This document shows positions 26,408 to 35,970 of a stretch of DNA of 64,000 nucleotides, in pieces. How positions within the stretch are numbered: position 1 is the stretch's first letter; every line of letters starts with the position of its first letter. Made by a program: the position numbers and the translations under genes. The notes below the pieces were generated by a model. The model was given only the letters and a program-made list of their open reading frames with translations. It made no database searches and was not told the DNA's origin. The stretch comes from Polynucleobacter hirudinilacicola. Its GTDB lineage: Bacteria; Pseudomonadota; Gammaproteobacteria; Burkholderiales; Burkholderiaceae. Where the stretch lies: assembly GCF_002192535.1 (NCBI RefSeq), contig NZ_NAIA01000003.1, positions 62,001-126,000 on the forward strand. Reading direction: 5' to 3'.

Positions 26408-29374
26408 TTAACCTGTAGATTTGCCAAAAATATAGTCAATATCGCCAGCTGATTCCATTGGAACAAGCATCTCTCTTGAAAGTGCCCTCTTATTCTCAAG
26501 GATTTCATGTAGCAGACAATCAAAGCTTTCATTGCCGTATAAGGGATGAATCGCTCTTGGGATAAAGACGGTAACCTCTTTGTCCTGCCCAATTCTATAA
26601 ACCCTGTCCGTGCATTGATCCTCAACCGCAGGATTCCACCATCTAGTCAGGTGGATGACATTAGCGGCTGCAGTTAGAGTCAATCCAACGCCAGCGGCCT
26701 TAGGCGACAACAGCAGAATATCAAAACCTTTATTTTCAACACTTTGAAATTGAGTAACAATCTTCGTACGCTTATCTGCTGAAGTGTTTCCATATATACG
26801 AAGAGGATATTCTGGAAGATTGAAGTGCTCTTTCAAAAAATATGCAAGCCACTGTTGCATAGACAAGCTCTCAATGAAGATGAGAACCTTTTCTGATTTA
26901 GCGTGAATACTTTCTAGTATTTCTAGCATCACCTTTAATCGTGCTGAGTCGCCAATAAAAGCATCGCCTGAATCTTCTGTTTCAAATTTACCGTAATTAG
27001 GGTGCAATGAAATACTTCTCATCTGATGAATCATCTCAAGCTTGCTCTTTCCTGCATGACCACTCTTAGCGCTGGTGATAACCTCGTGATAAGAGCCCGC
27101 CTGTAAGGATGGCATCTGCTCATCAATAATCTTCTCTGTTTTCTTAGGTAAGTCTTTAGCAACCTCATGCTTCATTCTTCTAAGCATTGGTGCGGGATGA
27201 CCAGCCTTGCTACTGGATAACCTTGTCTTTAGCTCTCTAAGATTGTCAGGGTTCTCAGTGGTGTAGTGCCCCATAAACCTTCTGAGATCGCCAAGACCTA
27301 AAAAGCCCGGCATTAGGGTGTCAAATATTGTCCATATATCCGCAAGACTATTCTCAATAGGTGTGCCAGTTAATCCAATTTGGAATTCAGCATTCAGAGA
27401 CTGAGCTGCATTTGTCATCATCGCTTGCGGATTTTTTATATTCTGCATTTCATCAAAAACAATGCATTGAAAATCTATTGAAGCAAGTGAAATATGATAG
27501 TCACGCATTGTGTTGTAATTTGTGAGAATCCAGTCATATCCCTTTAACTGACTAATATCTAACGTAGCGCTACCTTCAACAACATCAGACCTTGTTCCAG
27601 AATTTATTTTGTAGTCTTTTATATTGCTTCCATATAAAAGGGCCATAGAACCCAATGCGTCATCATTAAGATGAATGGCCGCTTCCTTTTCCCAGTTACC
27701 AAGCAGAGATATTGGCGCCACAACCAGAATTGGCTGCTTGTTCTTATTTTTTGATTTTTCTTTTAGCCAGCACAAAAAACTCAGAGCCTGAAATGTTTTT
27801 CCAAGCCCCATGTCATCCGCCAATAGAACGCCGGGGTAGCCTAATGACCAGGCCTCCTGCATCCAACTAACGCCCTCATTTTGATGATCCTTGAGTGAAG
27901 TTTTTAGACCGCTAGGAATTTCTAAACCCTTAAAGGTATAGCGGGGCGAGAACTGGGCCACAAATGATTCAGATTGAAAATTATCCTGAACGCGTAAGAT
28001 GGATTTTTGAGACCTTGTTAGAGGTGGTTTTATTTTTTCAACTGGATTTGGCTTATTGATCTGAACGTTAGGATCAAGCTCTACAGGTGGAAGTTTAAGT
28101 ACATGCTCTATTAGGGCGTTTAATGCCTGCAAACTATCATTAGTTGCGGGCAACTCATCAACGCCATCCCCAATTTTTACGCCACTCTGCTGATCCTTGA
28201 TTGCCTGGGCTACAGACTGGGCAAGCGCATGAATATCTGTCTCTTTAATTACATAGGATTTAGATCCGACTTTTAGGCCATATCCTTCGGGCACCCATGT
28301 CTTAGGGTTACGCTTAACAAAAGGAAGTACTGGAGGCTGCCATAGGCCAATCTCTAGAACCCTTGATGAAAATCCATCAGTCTCAACAAATGATGTAGAA
28401 ACTATTTGATCTACAGCATCCTCTGGAACACCCCCCGCAATCAACTCATCCCTAATAAAACTCTGTGGTGACTTGACGAATCTAGCTCGAACCTCAGGCG
28501 ATTCATTTTGATATTTCTTAATACATGCTATTGCCTGGCGAATTGTCGGATCGATATAAACATAATGCCCACGCTCAAGCACATAGGTTGGCCTGGGTGA
28601 TGACTGGCTTCTAAATTGTTGTGCAAACACTTTCTGCAGCTCGGGAGATAAAAGCGCTTGAGACTCCTTGACGCCCTCCCCACTGTCAGCACTTGAATCA
28701 ATAGTGTCTTGAGAAAATATCACGGGATCGAAATCAACACCAGATTTTGATATTTTCAGATCCAAAGAAACTGCTGCCGCATGACTAAAACGCATTGTTC
28801 CCAATCCGTTGTCAGCGCTGATTTTCTCCCCAGAACATAATTCAAGCGCATCTTTCAAATTCGAAACTAAGCTCAATCGATCATCCAGAGATTGGCCATT
28901 CCATTCATTGAATGCATCAGCACAGGTTATCAATGAATAGATAGGATCTGGAATCCTATAGTGCGTTATTCCATCGAAGAATATGGCTCCAGCCTCTTGA
29001 CCTCTGATTTTTGTGCCTGAAGAGTTATGCCAAGCAACTACAGTCTTAGTTTTCTCGTTTACCAATGGCCCAGATAAAGTTAGTCTCAACTCAAGAGGAA
29101 TATTTGCCGGCAAATTAAGTGCTACAGCTTGATGTTCAGATAAGGTGGCGAGAGTATGGTCAGAAATAAAATAGCCATCTACCAGTCTTTGTACGCCTGT
29201 ATCTCCATCCTCACACAAGGCCTCAATCTTAGAAAGTGCGCTGATAGATTTTTGCTTTGCGTCACTAGGCCAATTATTTATCGCAATACTTTGCTTACTG
29301 GCTCCATCCAAGATGATGCCTTTTACCTCTATTCCATTTGGTACCGGATTCCACGCGAATGTAAATTTAGTCAT
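26408..29374 (-). CDS. zorD: Zorya type I effector ZorD, SNF2-type helicase
   Basis: A 988-residue protein: an unrecognised N-terminal half (1-490) and a C-terminal SWI2/SNF2 ATPase with Walker A DDMGLGKT (520-527), Walker B DEMQ (641-644), GLTGTPIENS and the helicase C-terminal lobe ending in LTRWWNPAVEDQCTDRVYRIGQ. In type I Zorya, ZorD is the nuclease/helicase that attacks invading DNA after ZorAB senses it at the membrane. The identity rests on the gene order A-B-C-D and this domain layout. The start overlaps the zorC stop (ATGA). Confidence 0.92.
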   Translation of the reverse strand: MTKFTFAWNPVPNGIEVKGIILDGASKQSIAINNWPSDAKQKSISALSKIEALCEDGDTGVQRLVDGYFISDHTLATLSEHQAVALNLPANIPLELRLTLSGPLVNEKTKTVVAWHNSSGTKIRGQEAGAIFFDGITHYRIPDPIYSLITCADAFNEWNGQSLDDRLSLVSNLKDALELCSGEKISADNGLGTMRFSHAAAVSLDLKISKSGVDFDPVIFSQDTIDSSADSGEGVKESQALLSPELQKVFAQQFRSQSSPRPTYVLERGHYVYIDPTIRQAIACIKKYQNESPEVRARFVKSPQSFIRDELIAGGVPEDAVDQIVSTSFVETDGFSSRVLEIGLWQPPVLPFVKRNPKTWVPEGYGLKVGSKSYVIKETDIHALAQSVAQAIKDQQSGVKIGDGVDELPATNDSLQALNALIEHVLKLPPVELDPNVQINKPNPVEKIKPPLTRSQKSILRVQDNFQSESFVAQFSPRYTFKGLEIPSGLKTSLKDHQNEGVSWMQEAWSLGYPGVLLADDMGLGKTFQALSFLCWLKEKSKNKNKQPILVVAPISLLGNWEKEAAIHLNDDALGSMALLYGSNIKDYKINSGTRSDVVEGSATLDISQLKGYDWILTNYNTMRDYHISLASIDFQCIVFDEMQNIKNPQAMMTNAAQSLNAEFQIGLTGTPIENSLADIWTIFDTLMPGFLGLGDLRRFMGHYTTENPDNLRELKTRLSSSKAGHPAPMLRRMKHEVAKDLPKKTEKIIDEQMPSLQAGSYHEVITSAKSGHAGKSKLEMIHQMRSISLHPNYGKFETEDSGDAFIGDSARLKVMLEILESIHAKSEKVLIFIESLSMQQWLAYFLKEHFNLPEYPLRIYGNTSADKRTKIVTQFQSVENKGFDILLLSPKAAGVGLTLTAAANVIHLTRWWNPAVEDQCTDRVYRIGQDKEVTVFIPRAIHPLYGNESFDCLLHEILENKRALSREMLVPMESAGDIDYIFGKSTG

Positions 29375-30879
29375 CTAGTTCTCACATTTCCGCCACCACA
29401 GCTCAAGCAAACACCCCTAGCATCAAGCCATCTCGGCGGCACTTCTTGACCGCAATTTGCACAAAGACTTTGGGCAGCCCTTACTATTTGCGGGGTAGTA
29501 ACTGGGATACCTCTTCTAGGTCCAGGAATTTGTGTAGAGCGATAGATATATGTATCGACATCCCACTCCCAATCGCCGAGGTGAACCTTAACAAAATCAG
29601 CAGCCGAATCATCGCGCATATCCGAAGGGTAATACCTTGAGCTGTAAAGCTTTGGTTTACGTGAATTACCCTCGGTATATATTCGGATCTTACCGTCATG
29701 GGTCCACTCAGAAACAATGAGCTTACCAATTCTCATCAAAATAGCAGAGTGAATCGGCTGTATATTTTCCCTCTCAAGCACCCCAAAGGCGCCTCGAGAC
29801 TTTATCTCACCCTCACGAACAAGGCGATTGGCTTGACGATATGCATCAGGACCAAATACTACCCAAGCCTCAGAAACAAATTGGTGCTTGATGTAATGGC
29901 CCCAGAATTTTGCTCTATCTTTCCATTGACCAGTATTGTTAGTGCTAGATAAAACCTGCATTAATAACTCGAATGATTGCTGGGTTAGCCAGCGACTTAA
30001 TACACCAACCTCTTCCTCGCCAACTTTTGACCAGCGCATTCTATTAACACGTGGATCCCCAAACCTAGCAAGTAAGAAATTCTCAATTCTTTCCTTAATG
30101 GGCTCTGGTGGGTTTTCTTGCAAATACGGACGCAAAAGAGCTGAACATGTAGTGCCTATATCGCCTGTTTGAGGATGGGTAAAAGGATAAATAGGCTCAC
30201 CAACGGCATTTAATTCCTCTAAGAGAGCAAAAAACTTTTCTAATGCCTCTTCTTTATGTCCGCTAGAAAGTATTGCAGCCATTGAGGAGAAAGCCTCCTT
30301 CGAGAATCCTCCGCCCAGCATTAACCCCCTCTTAATGCCTGCATTTTCAAGTGCCTGTATTGCAGATTCTTCTTCAGAAAATAGCATCAGCTTAGCCAAA
30401 CCAAGACCTAATGGCTTGTCTAGAAGCTCATATTTTTCTATTCTCTTTAACCATCTATCAGGCAGAAAATCTTTTCTACGAGTAAGTATGTTTCTAAGAG
30501 CTTCAGTTAGTGAAGAGTCCGAGCTAGCTATACGCAAATACCCTAAAAGCAAGCTTTTCATCAATAAAGTGCTTCCACTTGCAACCACCAACTGAATGAA
30601 GCGCTCTACTAAGTTTTGACCATCCTCTTGATCGGCAAGATATTGAATTCCACCCGCCGCAACCAGCTTGAGTGATTTTCTTGGAATTTGGGTATCGTTC
30701 TTTCGTAATGCTCGAGCAACTTCCTCAACAACCTCACGGGGCGGCTCTAGCAATTTGGCATCTAGCCCCTCTGCCTGGCGCTCAATCCTTACCAGCGCTT
30801 TTTCAACAGAGTTGCCAGTAGGCCTGGATACTCTTAATTGAGCTGGATTAAAAGTGGATAAGCGCGCTCTTAATGACAT
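29371..30879 (-). CDS. zorC: Zorya type I protein ZorC (EH-signature family)
   Basis: A 502-residue protein of the EH-signature family that defines type I Zorya; it is thought to bind DNA and work with ZorD. The signature region is near the C-terminal third (VSEAWVVFGPDAYRQANRLVRE, then FGVLERENIQPIHSAILMRIGKLIVSEWTHDGKIRI). The extreme C-terminus has two CxxC pairs (CANCGQE...CLSCGGG), which look like a small zinc ribbon. Whether most ZorC proteins carry this I cannot check. It overlaps zorB by one base and zorD by four. Confidence 0.9.
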   Translation of the reverse strand: MSLRARLSTFNPAQLRVSRPTGNSVEKALVRIERQAEGLDAKLLEPPREVVEEVARALRKNDTQIPRKSLKLVAAGGIQYLADQEDGQNLVERFIQLVVASGSTLLMKSLLLGYLRIASSDSSLTEALRNILTRRKDFLPDRWLKRIEKYELLDKPLGLGLAKLMLFSEEESAIQALENAGIKRGLMLGGGFSKEAFSSMAAILSSGHKEEALEKFFALLEELNAVGEPIYPFTHPQTGDIGTTCSALLRPYLQENPPEPIKERIENFLLARFGDPRVNRMRWSKVGEEEVGVLSRWLTQQSFELLMQVLSSTNNTGQWKDRAKFWGHYIKHQFVSEAWVVFGPDAYRQANRLVREGEIKSRGAFGVLERENIQPIHSAILMRIGKLIVSEWTHDGKIRIYTEGNSRKPKLYSSRYYPSDMRDDSAADFVKVHLGDWEWDVDTYIYRSTQIPGPRRGIPVTTPQIVRAAQSLCANCGQEVPPRWLDARGVCLSCGGGNVRTR

Positions 30880-31658
30880 TATTGTGCGGCACCAATTTTC
30901 TTCTGGGCATCTTTAAAGTCAGCAAGGGCTTTACCGTTTTTCGGCACCCACATTACAAAGCGGATATCAATCCTACGGTTCGCATCCTGTCCAAATGGCG
31001 TCAAATTAGAGGTCACTGGTCTTTGCTCACCATAAGCAGCGACACTAATTACCTCTTCATTTTCAGGATTCTTATATTTCACAAAATTAGGGTTCTTTTC
31101 AAGGAGAGCCTTATATGTATTGGTCGCCCTTTTTGCGCTTAATTCAAGATTATTCTTACTACCATCTGCCAACCCGCCAGGTGGCACTGCCTGGTTATCG
31201 GTATGACCCTCAACAAATACAGACTCCAAAAAGATTAAATCCTTGTTGTTGCATTTATTACCCTTTGGATCGACAGTAGAACCATATACGTAGCATCCCA
31301 TTTGCGAGTAGAGAACATCGGAGAGGTATTCAATTTTTTCCTTTGAATTTTCTTTGCTATCTACCCTTGATTCGCCAGTAGCAAAAATTCCACTGCCTCT
31401 CAGCGTCACAACGCCTGGATTTTTAGCGGAGACTTCAGCATCAATATTTTTCTTGCGCAGATCATCCGCAACCTTTTCAGCCAAACCTTGTCTAAGTTTT
31501 TCTCCCCTATCGATATAGACCAATAGAGGACTCTGCTTGTCTTTATTTACAACTTGAAATGCAAAATAGGCAATCATGATGATAAAAATGAATAGGATGC
31601 CCACCATCATGTCTGTCATGGAGGCAAAATAATTAGCCCCAGATTCTTTCTTAGCCAT
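30879..31658 (-). CDS. zorB: Zorya protein ZorB, MotB/OmpA-like stator subunit
   Basis: A 259-residue inner membrane protein with one N-terminal membrane segment. Asp16 in ASMTDMMVGILFIFIIM is in the place of the proton-carrying Asp of MotB-type stators. The C-terminal OmpA-like domain (about 85-250) has VEGHTDNQAV and NRRIDIRFVMW for peptidoglycan binding. With ZorA it forms the proton-driven motor of Zorya. Two bases after the zorA stop. Confidence 0.94.
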   Translation of the reverse strand: MAKKESGANYFASMTDMMVGILFIFIIMIAYFAFQVVNKDKQSPLLVYIDRGEKLRQGLAEKVADDLRKKNIDAEVSAKNPGVVTLRGSGIFATGESRVDSKENSKEKIEYLSDVLYSQMGCYVYGSTVDPKGNKCNNKDLIFLESVFVEGHTDNQAVPPGGLADGSKNNLELSAKRATNTYKALLEKNPNFVKYKNPENEEVISVAAYGEQRPVTSNLTPFGQDANRRIDIRFVMWVPKNGKALADFKDAQKKIGAAQ

Positions 31659-31660
31659 GC

Positions 31661-33568
31661 TTAATTACGCCTTGTATTACTATCTTCTAAGGCGTCAGAT
31701 AATTCTTGCACAATAGATGCCAGGCTATTTAAGGCGGCACCTAGCTTGACGTCTACATCAGTTGTAAATCTTTGCAATGTATCTAATGACTGAGTAAGAT
31801 TGTCAGTAATTGCCTCAAATGCTGTTTCAAGTTCAGTATCGGCAGATGACAATTGACCTGCTTGTCTTTCCCAATTTTCAGCAAGTTGGGTGATAGCAGT
31901 TGAAATTCCTTTTGATGCAGAATCAGTAGTATTTACAAGGCGCTCAACTTGCGCAAATGTATCTGAAACAGATTTACGAATTGCATCACTTGCTGCGGTC
32001 AATTGTATTGAGACTTGGCTTAATGGTTGAGTTGATGATCTAACGGCCTCAGCTGCTCCGCCCATCGCACTAGCTGTATCCTGCAATTTGGTATTGGCTA
32101 GCTGCAGACTTTGATTGTGTCTATCAATCTCCTGATTAACTCTGCCTAGCGCTGCAACAAGATCACCTATGCCAACCCCCACGGAATCGGTTACATCTTT
32201 GCTGGCTGATTTTGCCTGTTCTAAAACTACCTTCATGGCTTCAGAAATTCCGCTTGCAACATTTGCGCTTGCCTCATCAGAACTATTTTTCAGTGATGTA
32301 GCAGCATCTTTTGAAGCTGTATCAAGGCGATCTACCAATGAACTCATTGCATTATTTGCACTGGCCTGTTGCGAGCTTAGATCTCTCAATACCGACTCCA
32401 AACCAGAGGTCAATGCAGCAGAAGATGCAGTGAGCTGTGATGATGCAGCATCAGCACTAGCTTGTACAGACGAATCAAATTTCTTAGTGGTCTCAGTTAA
32501 GGCAAGCATCACTGTTTGAATGCCGCTTGTAATCTCGTGATTGCTTTGCGCTAATGAGCCAACAGTGTCATTCAGAGTTGTTGAGAGCGTATTTAATTGA
32601 GTCACAACCTGATTCATTGTGCTTTCACCAGCACCCTGTAGTTGACCTCTAAAATCTGTCACCATCTCTCTTAGCGCGTCAGTACTTGACTTGGACAAAC
32701 TATCAGTCATGGTAGAAAGCTGCTGAGTGATAGGGTCCATTGCTTTACCCATTAAATCGGGCATTTGCAACATAGCCGACTCAATACGCTGACCAATCGC
32801 TAATGTAATTTCAGTGCCCATTTCTTCGAGGCGCGCAGTTTGTCTCTTTGCATGACCATATTGGTCTGCAGCTATGCGCTCTAAACTTGCAAAAGTCAAA
32901 AGACCTTCTAGCCGGTCATTGAATATCTTTAATTGGTCATCAACTTGATGTTTCAATCGGTTCATGTAAATTGTTTGTATCAATGAACCAGCTACACCGC
33001 CAATTGAAGCAAAAAATTTAGCTCCGGCGGTGGATAGCAATGCACGAATTGCTTCCATCACGTCGTTTGAGTCTGCAGTATTTCCAATCTTAAGCCCTGC
33101 ATGAACCAATGCTGCAACAAGCCCAAAGAAGGTTAAAACTAAACCAATACCAATCAAGCTCTCTCCATCAATGATTGGCTTAATTTTGGAGTTGAGATGA
33201 TCAATATCGAAATAATCTGATGGACGTTTCGCCGTTCTATAGACCCTATACTCTGGCTCATCAATAGCATCCAGCGGGGGTAGAAGAGTTTTTGTGAATT
33301 CTTCCCAGCTCCTACCAACCCTTTTATTTCCTTTTAACTGCCCATCAATTAAATAAAATTTTTCAGTAAATTCAAGTGGGTCCTTAACCTCTTCTAAAGT
33401 CTTGTTTGCCTGCTCAAGCTCCTCGAGAATTTCAGCAGTTTCCCTTTTCATTCTGATTGCAGATAAAAAAGCCATGAACAGCAAAAATCCGCATGCCAGC
33501 AATCCGAAATAAACCTGCCTAAATGGGATCAGAAGGTTATCTAAAAGATTAATTACTAAGGTATCCAT
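31661..33568 (-). CDS. zorA: Zorya protein ZorA, MotA-like motor with long tail
   Basis: A 635-residue protein. Membrane segments lie at about 18-38, 136-158 and 177-200 (SLIGIGLVLTFFGLVAALVHAG and AGAKFFASIGGVAGSLIQTI, the MotA/ExbB core). The remaining ~430 residues form a Ser/Ala/Gln-rich helical tail with many heptads, as known for ZorA, whose tail reaches into the cytoplasm and passes the signal to ZorC and ZorD. First gene of the zorABCD operon. A -10 element TATACT is seen at 33600-33605 (minus), and a GCTC-N7-GAGC palindrome lies about 65 bp upstream of the predicted transcript start. Confidence 0.94.
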   Translation of the reverse strand: MDTLVINLLDNLLIPFRQVYFGLLACGFLLFMAFLSAIRMKRETAEILEELEQANKTLEEVKDPLEFTEKFYLIDGQLKGNKRVGRSWEEFTKTLLPPLDAIDEPEYRVYRTAKRPSDYFDIDHLNSKIKPIIDGESLIGIGLVLTFFGLVAALVHAGLKIGNTADSNDVMEAIRALLSTAGAKFFASIGGVAGSLIQTIYMNRLKHQVDDQLKIFNDRLEGLLTFASLERIAADQYGHAKRQTARLEEMGTEITLAIGQRIESAMLQMPDLMGKAMDPITQQLSTMTDSLSKSSTDALREMVTDFRGQLQGAGESTMNQVVTQLNTLSTTLNDTVGSLAQSNHEITSGIQTVMLALTETTKKFDSSVQASADAASSQLTASSAALTSGLESVLRDLSSQQASANNAMSSLVDRLDTASKDAATSLKNSSDEASANVASGISEAMKVVLEQAKSASKDVTDSVGVGIGDLVAALGRVNQEIDRHNQSLQLANTKLQDTASAMGGAAEAVRSSTQPLSQVSIQLTAASDAIRKSVSDTFAQVERLVNTTDSASKGISTAITQLAENWERQAGQLSSADTELETAFEAITDNLTQSLDTLQRFTTDVDVKLGAALNSLASIVQELSDALEDSNTRRN

Positions 33569-33650
33569 AAGTATTTCTTAATATTTGAAGTATCTTTATA
33601 GTATAGGTTACGTGAGGGTTAATTCGGGCCATAAATAACCCCCCGAAGAG

Positions 33651-33665
33651 GCTCACACCTTGAGC
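33651..33665. promoter_or_regulatory. Palindromic site A (GCTC-N7-GAGC) between zorA and the acidic-protein gene
   Basis: GCTCACACCTTGAGC. It lies in the divergent promoter region of zorA (minus) and the gene at 33720 (plus). It matches the sites before the WYL regulator gene and three other places. Proposed WYL operator (inference). Confidence 0.6.
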
Positions 33666-33719
33666 TAGAAACTTGAATTCATTAACTTAACTACGACTGC
33701 AGACTAGCGCTACTAATTA

Positions 33720-34172
33720 ATGACAAATTCTAATAACGACTGGAATTTAGATGAGGAAGCTATTGAATTGCTGGGGCAGCTGGCAGCAGCAATTCATTCC
33801 TTAAAATCTTTGGCAATAACCGGTAATGACCTAATTGGCCTTGGCGAAGCAATAGAGGCAATTGATTCGATCATTGAGGATGGTGAAATCGAGGTTAATG
33901 TCGGCCTTTCAGTAGGTTTCAGGGCTGGAGATGGTGATTTTGAAGAGGGTACGTTTATGTGCCTAAGAATTAATGCAGATGAACTTAATTTAGATGAGCT
34001 CAACACAACATATTCTCGTGCCATAGGTTCTGATCACAGTACGGTTGATTACGTTTACTTAACCCCAAATTCAGCATTAGATGAATTTGAATTAAATAAT
34101 TGGCTCAATAGACTTGACGAAATTAAATCATTTCCAGAGGCTAGGTTAAGCGTCTCCCGTGATCATGTGTGA
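33720..34172 (+). CDS. Acidic hypothetical protein divergent from zorA
   Basis: A 150-residue, very acidic soluble protein (MTNSNNDWNLDEEAIELLGQL...), with a helical N-terminal part and an alternating middle (EIEVNVGLSVGFRAGDGDFEEGTFMCLRI) that suggests a beta sheet. Not recognised. Strong negative charge is seen in DNA mimics and inhibitors, but nothing else points there. It shares the intergenic region and the GCTC-N7-GAGC palindrome with zorA, so the two may be co-regulated. Confidence 0.7.
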   Translation: MTNSNNDWNLDEEAIELLGQLAAAIHSLKSLAITGNDLIGLGEAIEAIDSIIEDGEIEVNVGLSVGFRAGDGDFEEGTFMCLRINADELNLDELNTTYSRAIGSDHSTVDYVYLTPNSALDEFELNNWLNRLDEIKSFPEARLSVSRDHV

Positions 34173-34186
34173 ATAATCATTTGATC

Positions 34187-34765
34187 CTAAGCAATCACAT
34201 CCCACTCCCCCGTCTCCTCCATCCCCTCCATATCCTTAGGGCAAATAGGCGGGCCTAGATCAAGATGCTTTTTAAGCATAACAACTTCATATCCACATTT
34301 TGCGCACTTCGCTCCGGGTCTTTTCGGGGCTTTTTGGGCGGTTGGAATTGGCAGACTTAGTCTTCCATGAGGGAATACTCCTAATTTTTCAGTAATTCTT
34401 ATTAGATCTTGCTTAAGGTGATCTCCAGCTCCCGCACTTCTCATTGGACCTTTAAGCCCAACGTCAAGTGCAATCTTTTTAAAACCTTCGCCGTGCCCAC
34501 TCTCACAGTTATCTACTGCATGTACCAGTTCATGAACTAGTGTGTCCAAAAAATCCAGCGGAGTCTTTAAGTGTGGCGCTATGAAGATTTGATTAAGTCC
34601 ATCCTCTGCAGCTTTTGATGACCAACACTGTCCGAGGTGGCGCCCCTTTCCCCCAGTACTTGGAAAGCCTACTGACACTTTCACAGCCGGCACCGAATAC
34701 CCCCTTGCCTCAAAGATGGGGACGAGATGATCCACCGCAGCCATTAACCATTGCTCTCTATTCAC
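34187..34765 (-). CDS. SprT-like zinc metalloprotease family protein
   Basis: A 192-residue protein with the SprT/Spartan-type active site HELVHAVDNCESGHGEGFKKIALDVGL (HExxH near residue 79) and a C-terminal zinc ribbon (CAKCGYEV...GPPICPKDM). Eukaryotic relatives cut proteins crosslinked to DNA; the bacterial members are poorly characterised and common in phages and islands. All metal ligands are present. It lies nine bases after the neighbouring minus-strand gene and is likely its operon partner. Confidence 0.85.
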   Translation of the reverse strand: MNREQWLMAAVDHLVPIFEARGYSVPAVKVSVGFPSTGGKGRHLGQCWSSKAAEDGLNQIFIAPHLKTPLDFLDTLVHELVHAVDNCESGHGEGFKKIALDVGLKGPMRSAGAGDHLKQDLIRITEKLGVFPHGRLSLPIPTAQKAPKRPGAKCAKCGYEVVMLKKHLDLGPPICPKDMEGMEETGEWDVIA

Positions 34766-34773
34766 ATTAGCTC

Positions 34774-35325
34774 CTAGTGAGTTAGCTTGCTACGGTTTTC
34801 AGCCATTCTCATGAATTCGAGATGCATGGATTTGGAAGATTTAAAGTTCCAGTCTTTGGGGAATGCAATCTCATCTCTGCCCCAGCCATGCAACCTCACT
34901 TCCTCTTTCTCATCTACCTCTCTATCTGTAGCTGCGATGACGATGTTTTCTCTATCGCCTATTTTGTTCTTGGGCGTATTGTTTCTTTTTCTCGCCTTGC
35001 TATGAGGATTAGGACTTAGGTGAATGAAATCCAACCAATAGACCCTAAAGCTTGGGCCAAAGACTTGGTCTACAAGCAAAGCATCCGCGTTGTGAGGGTT
35101 GTCTTCATTGATCATCATGATCTTGAGACCTTTTTGAGCGACGAACTGAAGATAGTCTCTAGCCTCCCCATGACTACTAAAGCTGATGCTAAGTAATTCA
35201 TTGCTTTCAATGAGTTTGCTTTGATCATGCAGATCAAATAGAAATTGACCATAGCCACCTTGATAGCGCTCTATGACGGATCCTTTTTTCAATAAGACAC
35301 AGACGCCCTCTATGAGTACAGGCAT
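34774..35325 (-). CDS. Hypothetical protein upstream of the SprT-like gene
   Basis: A 183-residue protein, MPVLIEGVCVLLKKGSVIERYQGG..., starting at ATG 35325, which has a strong AAGGAG ribosome site; the longer track ORF (from 35421) runs through the operator region and is unlikely. The first half looks like an alpha/beta fold; the C-terminal half is charged and includes VDEKEEVRLHGWGRDEIAFPKDW. Not recognised. Probably co-transcribed with the SprT-like gene from a promoter near palindromic site B. Confidence 0.7.
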   Translation of the reverse strand: MPVLIEGVCVLLKKGSVIERYQGGYGQFLFDLHDQSKLIESNELLSISFSSHGEARDYLQFVAQKGLKIMMINEDNPHNADALLVDQVFGPSFRVYWLDFIHLSPNPHSKARKRNNTPKNKIGDRENIVIAATDREVDEKEEVRLHGWGRDEIAFPKDWNFKSSKSMHLEFMRMAENRSKLTH

Positions 35326-35400
35326 ATCAGCTCCTTTAGCTTGTGGTGGGTGAGACTGGAATTGTTTTGTGGGTTTTGAGATGAGCTTATGGATACATGA

Positions 35401-35415
35401 GCTCATATATCGAGC
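35401..35415. promoter_or_regulatory. Palindromic site B (GCTC-N7-GAGC)
   Basis: GCTCATATATCGAGC, 76 bp upstream of the ATG at 35325 (minus) and about 110 bp upstream of the ATG at 35526 (plus). Same pattern as sites A, C, D and E. Confidence 0.6.
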
Positions 35416-35525
35416 CATCAATTATTTTTATGAATTACTCATTTTTCTCATGATGTGAAATGCGAATGTGTCATGCTATATGAGGGCATTTAATTTCTTT
35501 GCACCCTTCAAACTGGAGATCATTT

Positions 35526-35873
35526 ATGCATGTAGCCAACGACTTTGATATGTCTAACCTATTGATTTTATTAAAGGTTAGCGATGACCATAAAGCCTTT
35601 GCACACGGCCAGCTCAGAAGGGCTGCTTCAAAAGCCATTCGGGACTTTGGCTATGAATGGGCCTCTATCCCTCCCGGCCTGCAGCTCGAGGAATCTGCTC
35701 AATTATTGCGCTTGAGAAGTCGAATCAAAAAGGCAGTTTTTGAATCCACAAAGGGATGGCACTCCAACCAAAGTGTTGTTTGGAGAAGGTTTAGTGATTA
35801 CACAAAAAAGGTGGCTGCCAGACATGAGGCCTTAAAGCTGATTGCAAAGATTAGAAAGCAAATATCCCAGTAA
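35526..35873 (+). CDS. Basic helical hypothetical protein
   Basis: A 115-residue basic, helical protein (MHVANDFDMSNLLILLKVSDDHKAF...). I chose ATG 35526 because of the GGAG ribosome site ten bases upstream; the track start at 35499 has none. It is rich in Arg and Lys in the second half (RSRIKKAVFESTKGW, DYTKKVAARHEALKLIAKIRK), which could bind nucleic acid. Not recognised. Confidence 0.6.
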   Translation: MHVANDFDMSNLLILLKVSDDHKAFAHGQLRRAASKAIRDFGYEWASIPPGLQLEESAQLLRLRSRIKKAVFESTKGWHSNQSVVWRRFSDYTKKVAARHEALKLIAKIRKQISQ

Positions 35874-35889
35874 AAATAGTTTATGTATA

Positions 35890-35904
35890 GCTCGCTTATT
35901 GAGC
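35890..35904. promoter_or_regulatory. Palindromic site C (GCTC-N7-GAGC)
   Basis: GCTCGCTTATTGAGC, followed 11 bp later by a good -10 element TATAAA (35916-35921). It precedes the gene starting at 35971, so it would overlap the -35 region. Confidence 0.62.
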
Positions 35905-35970
35905 TTTGGACTCTCTATAAATAGGTGATTGATTTGCATCTCATCACTCGACCACTACTTCAGGGGATAT

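Noticed and set aside
26314-26625. 103-aa minus-strand ORF at the end of zorD
   Set aside because: It is in another frame within zorD and has no family motif.
26408-33568. Druantia, BREX or DISARM
   Set aside because: No PglZ, PglX, DruE or DrmA-like gene is present; MotA/MotB-like genes with an EH-signature protein define Zorya.
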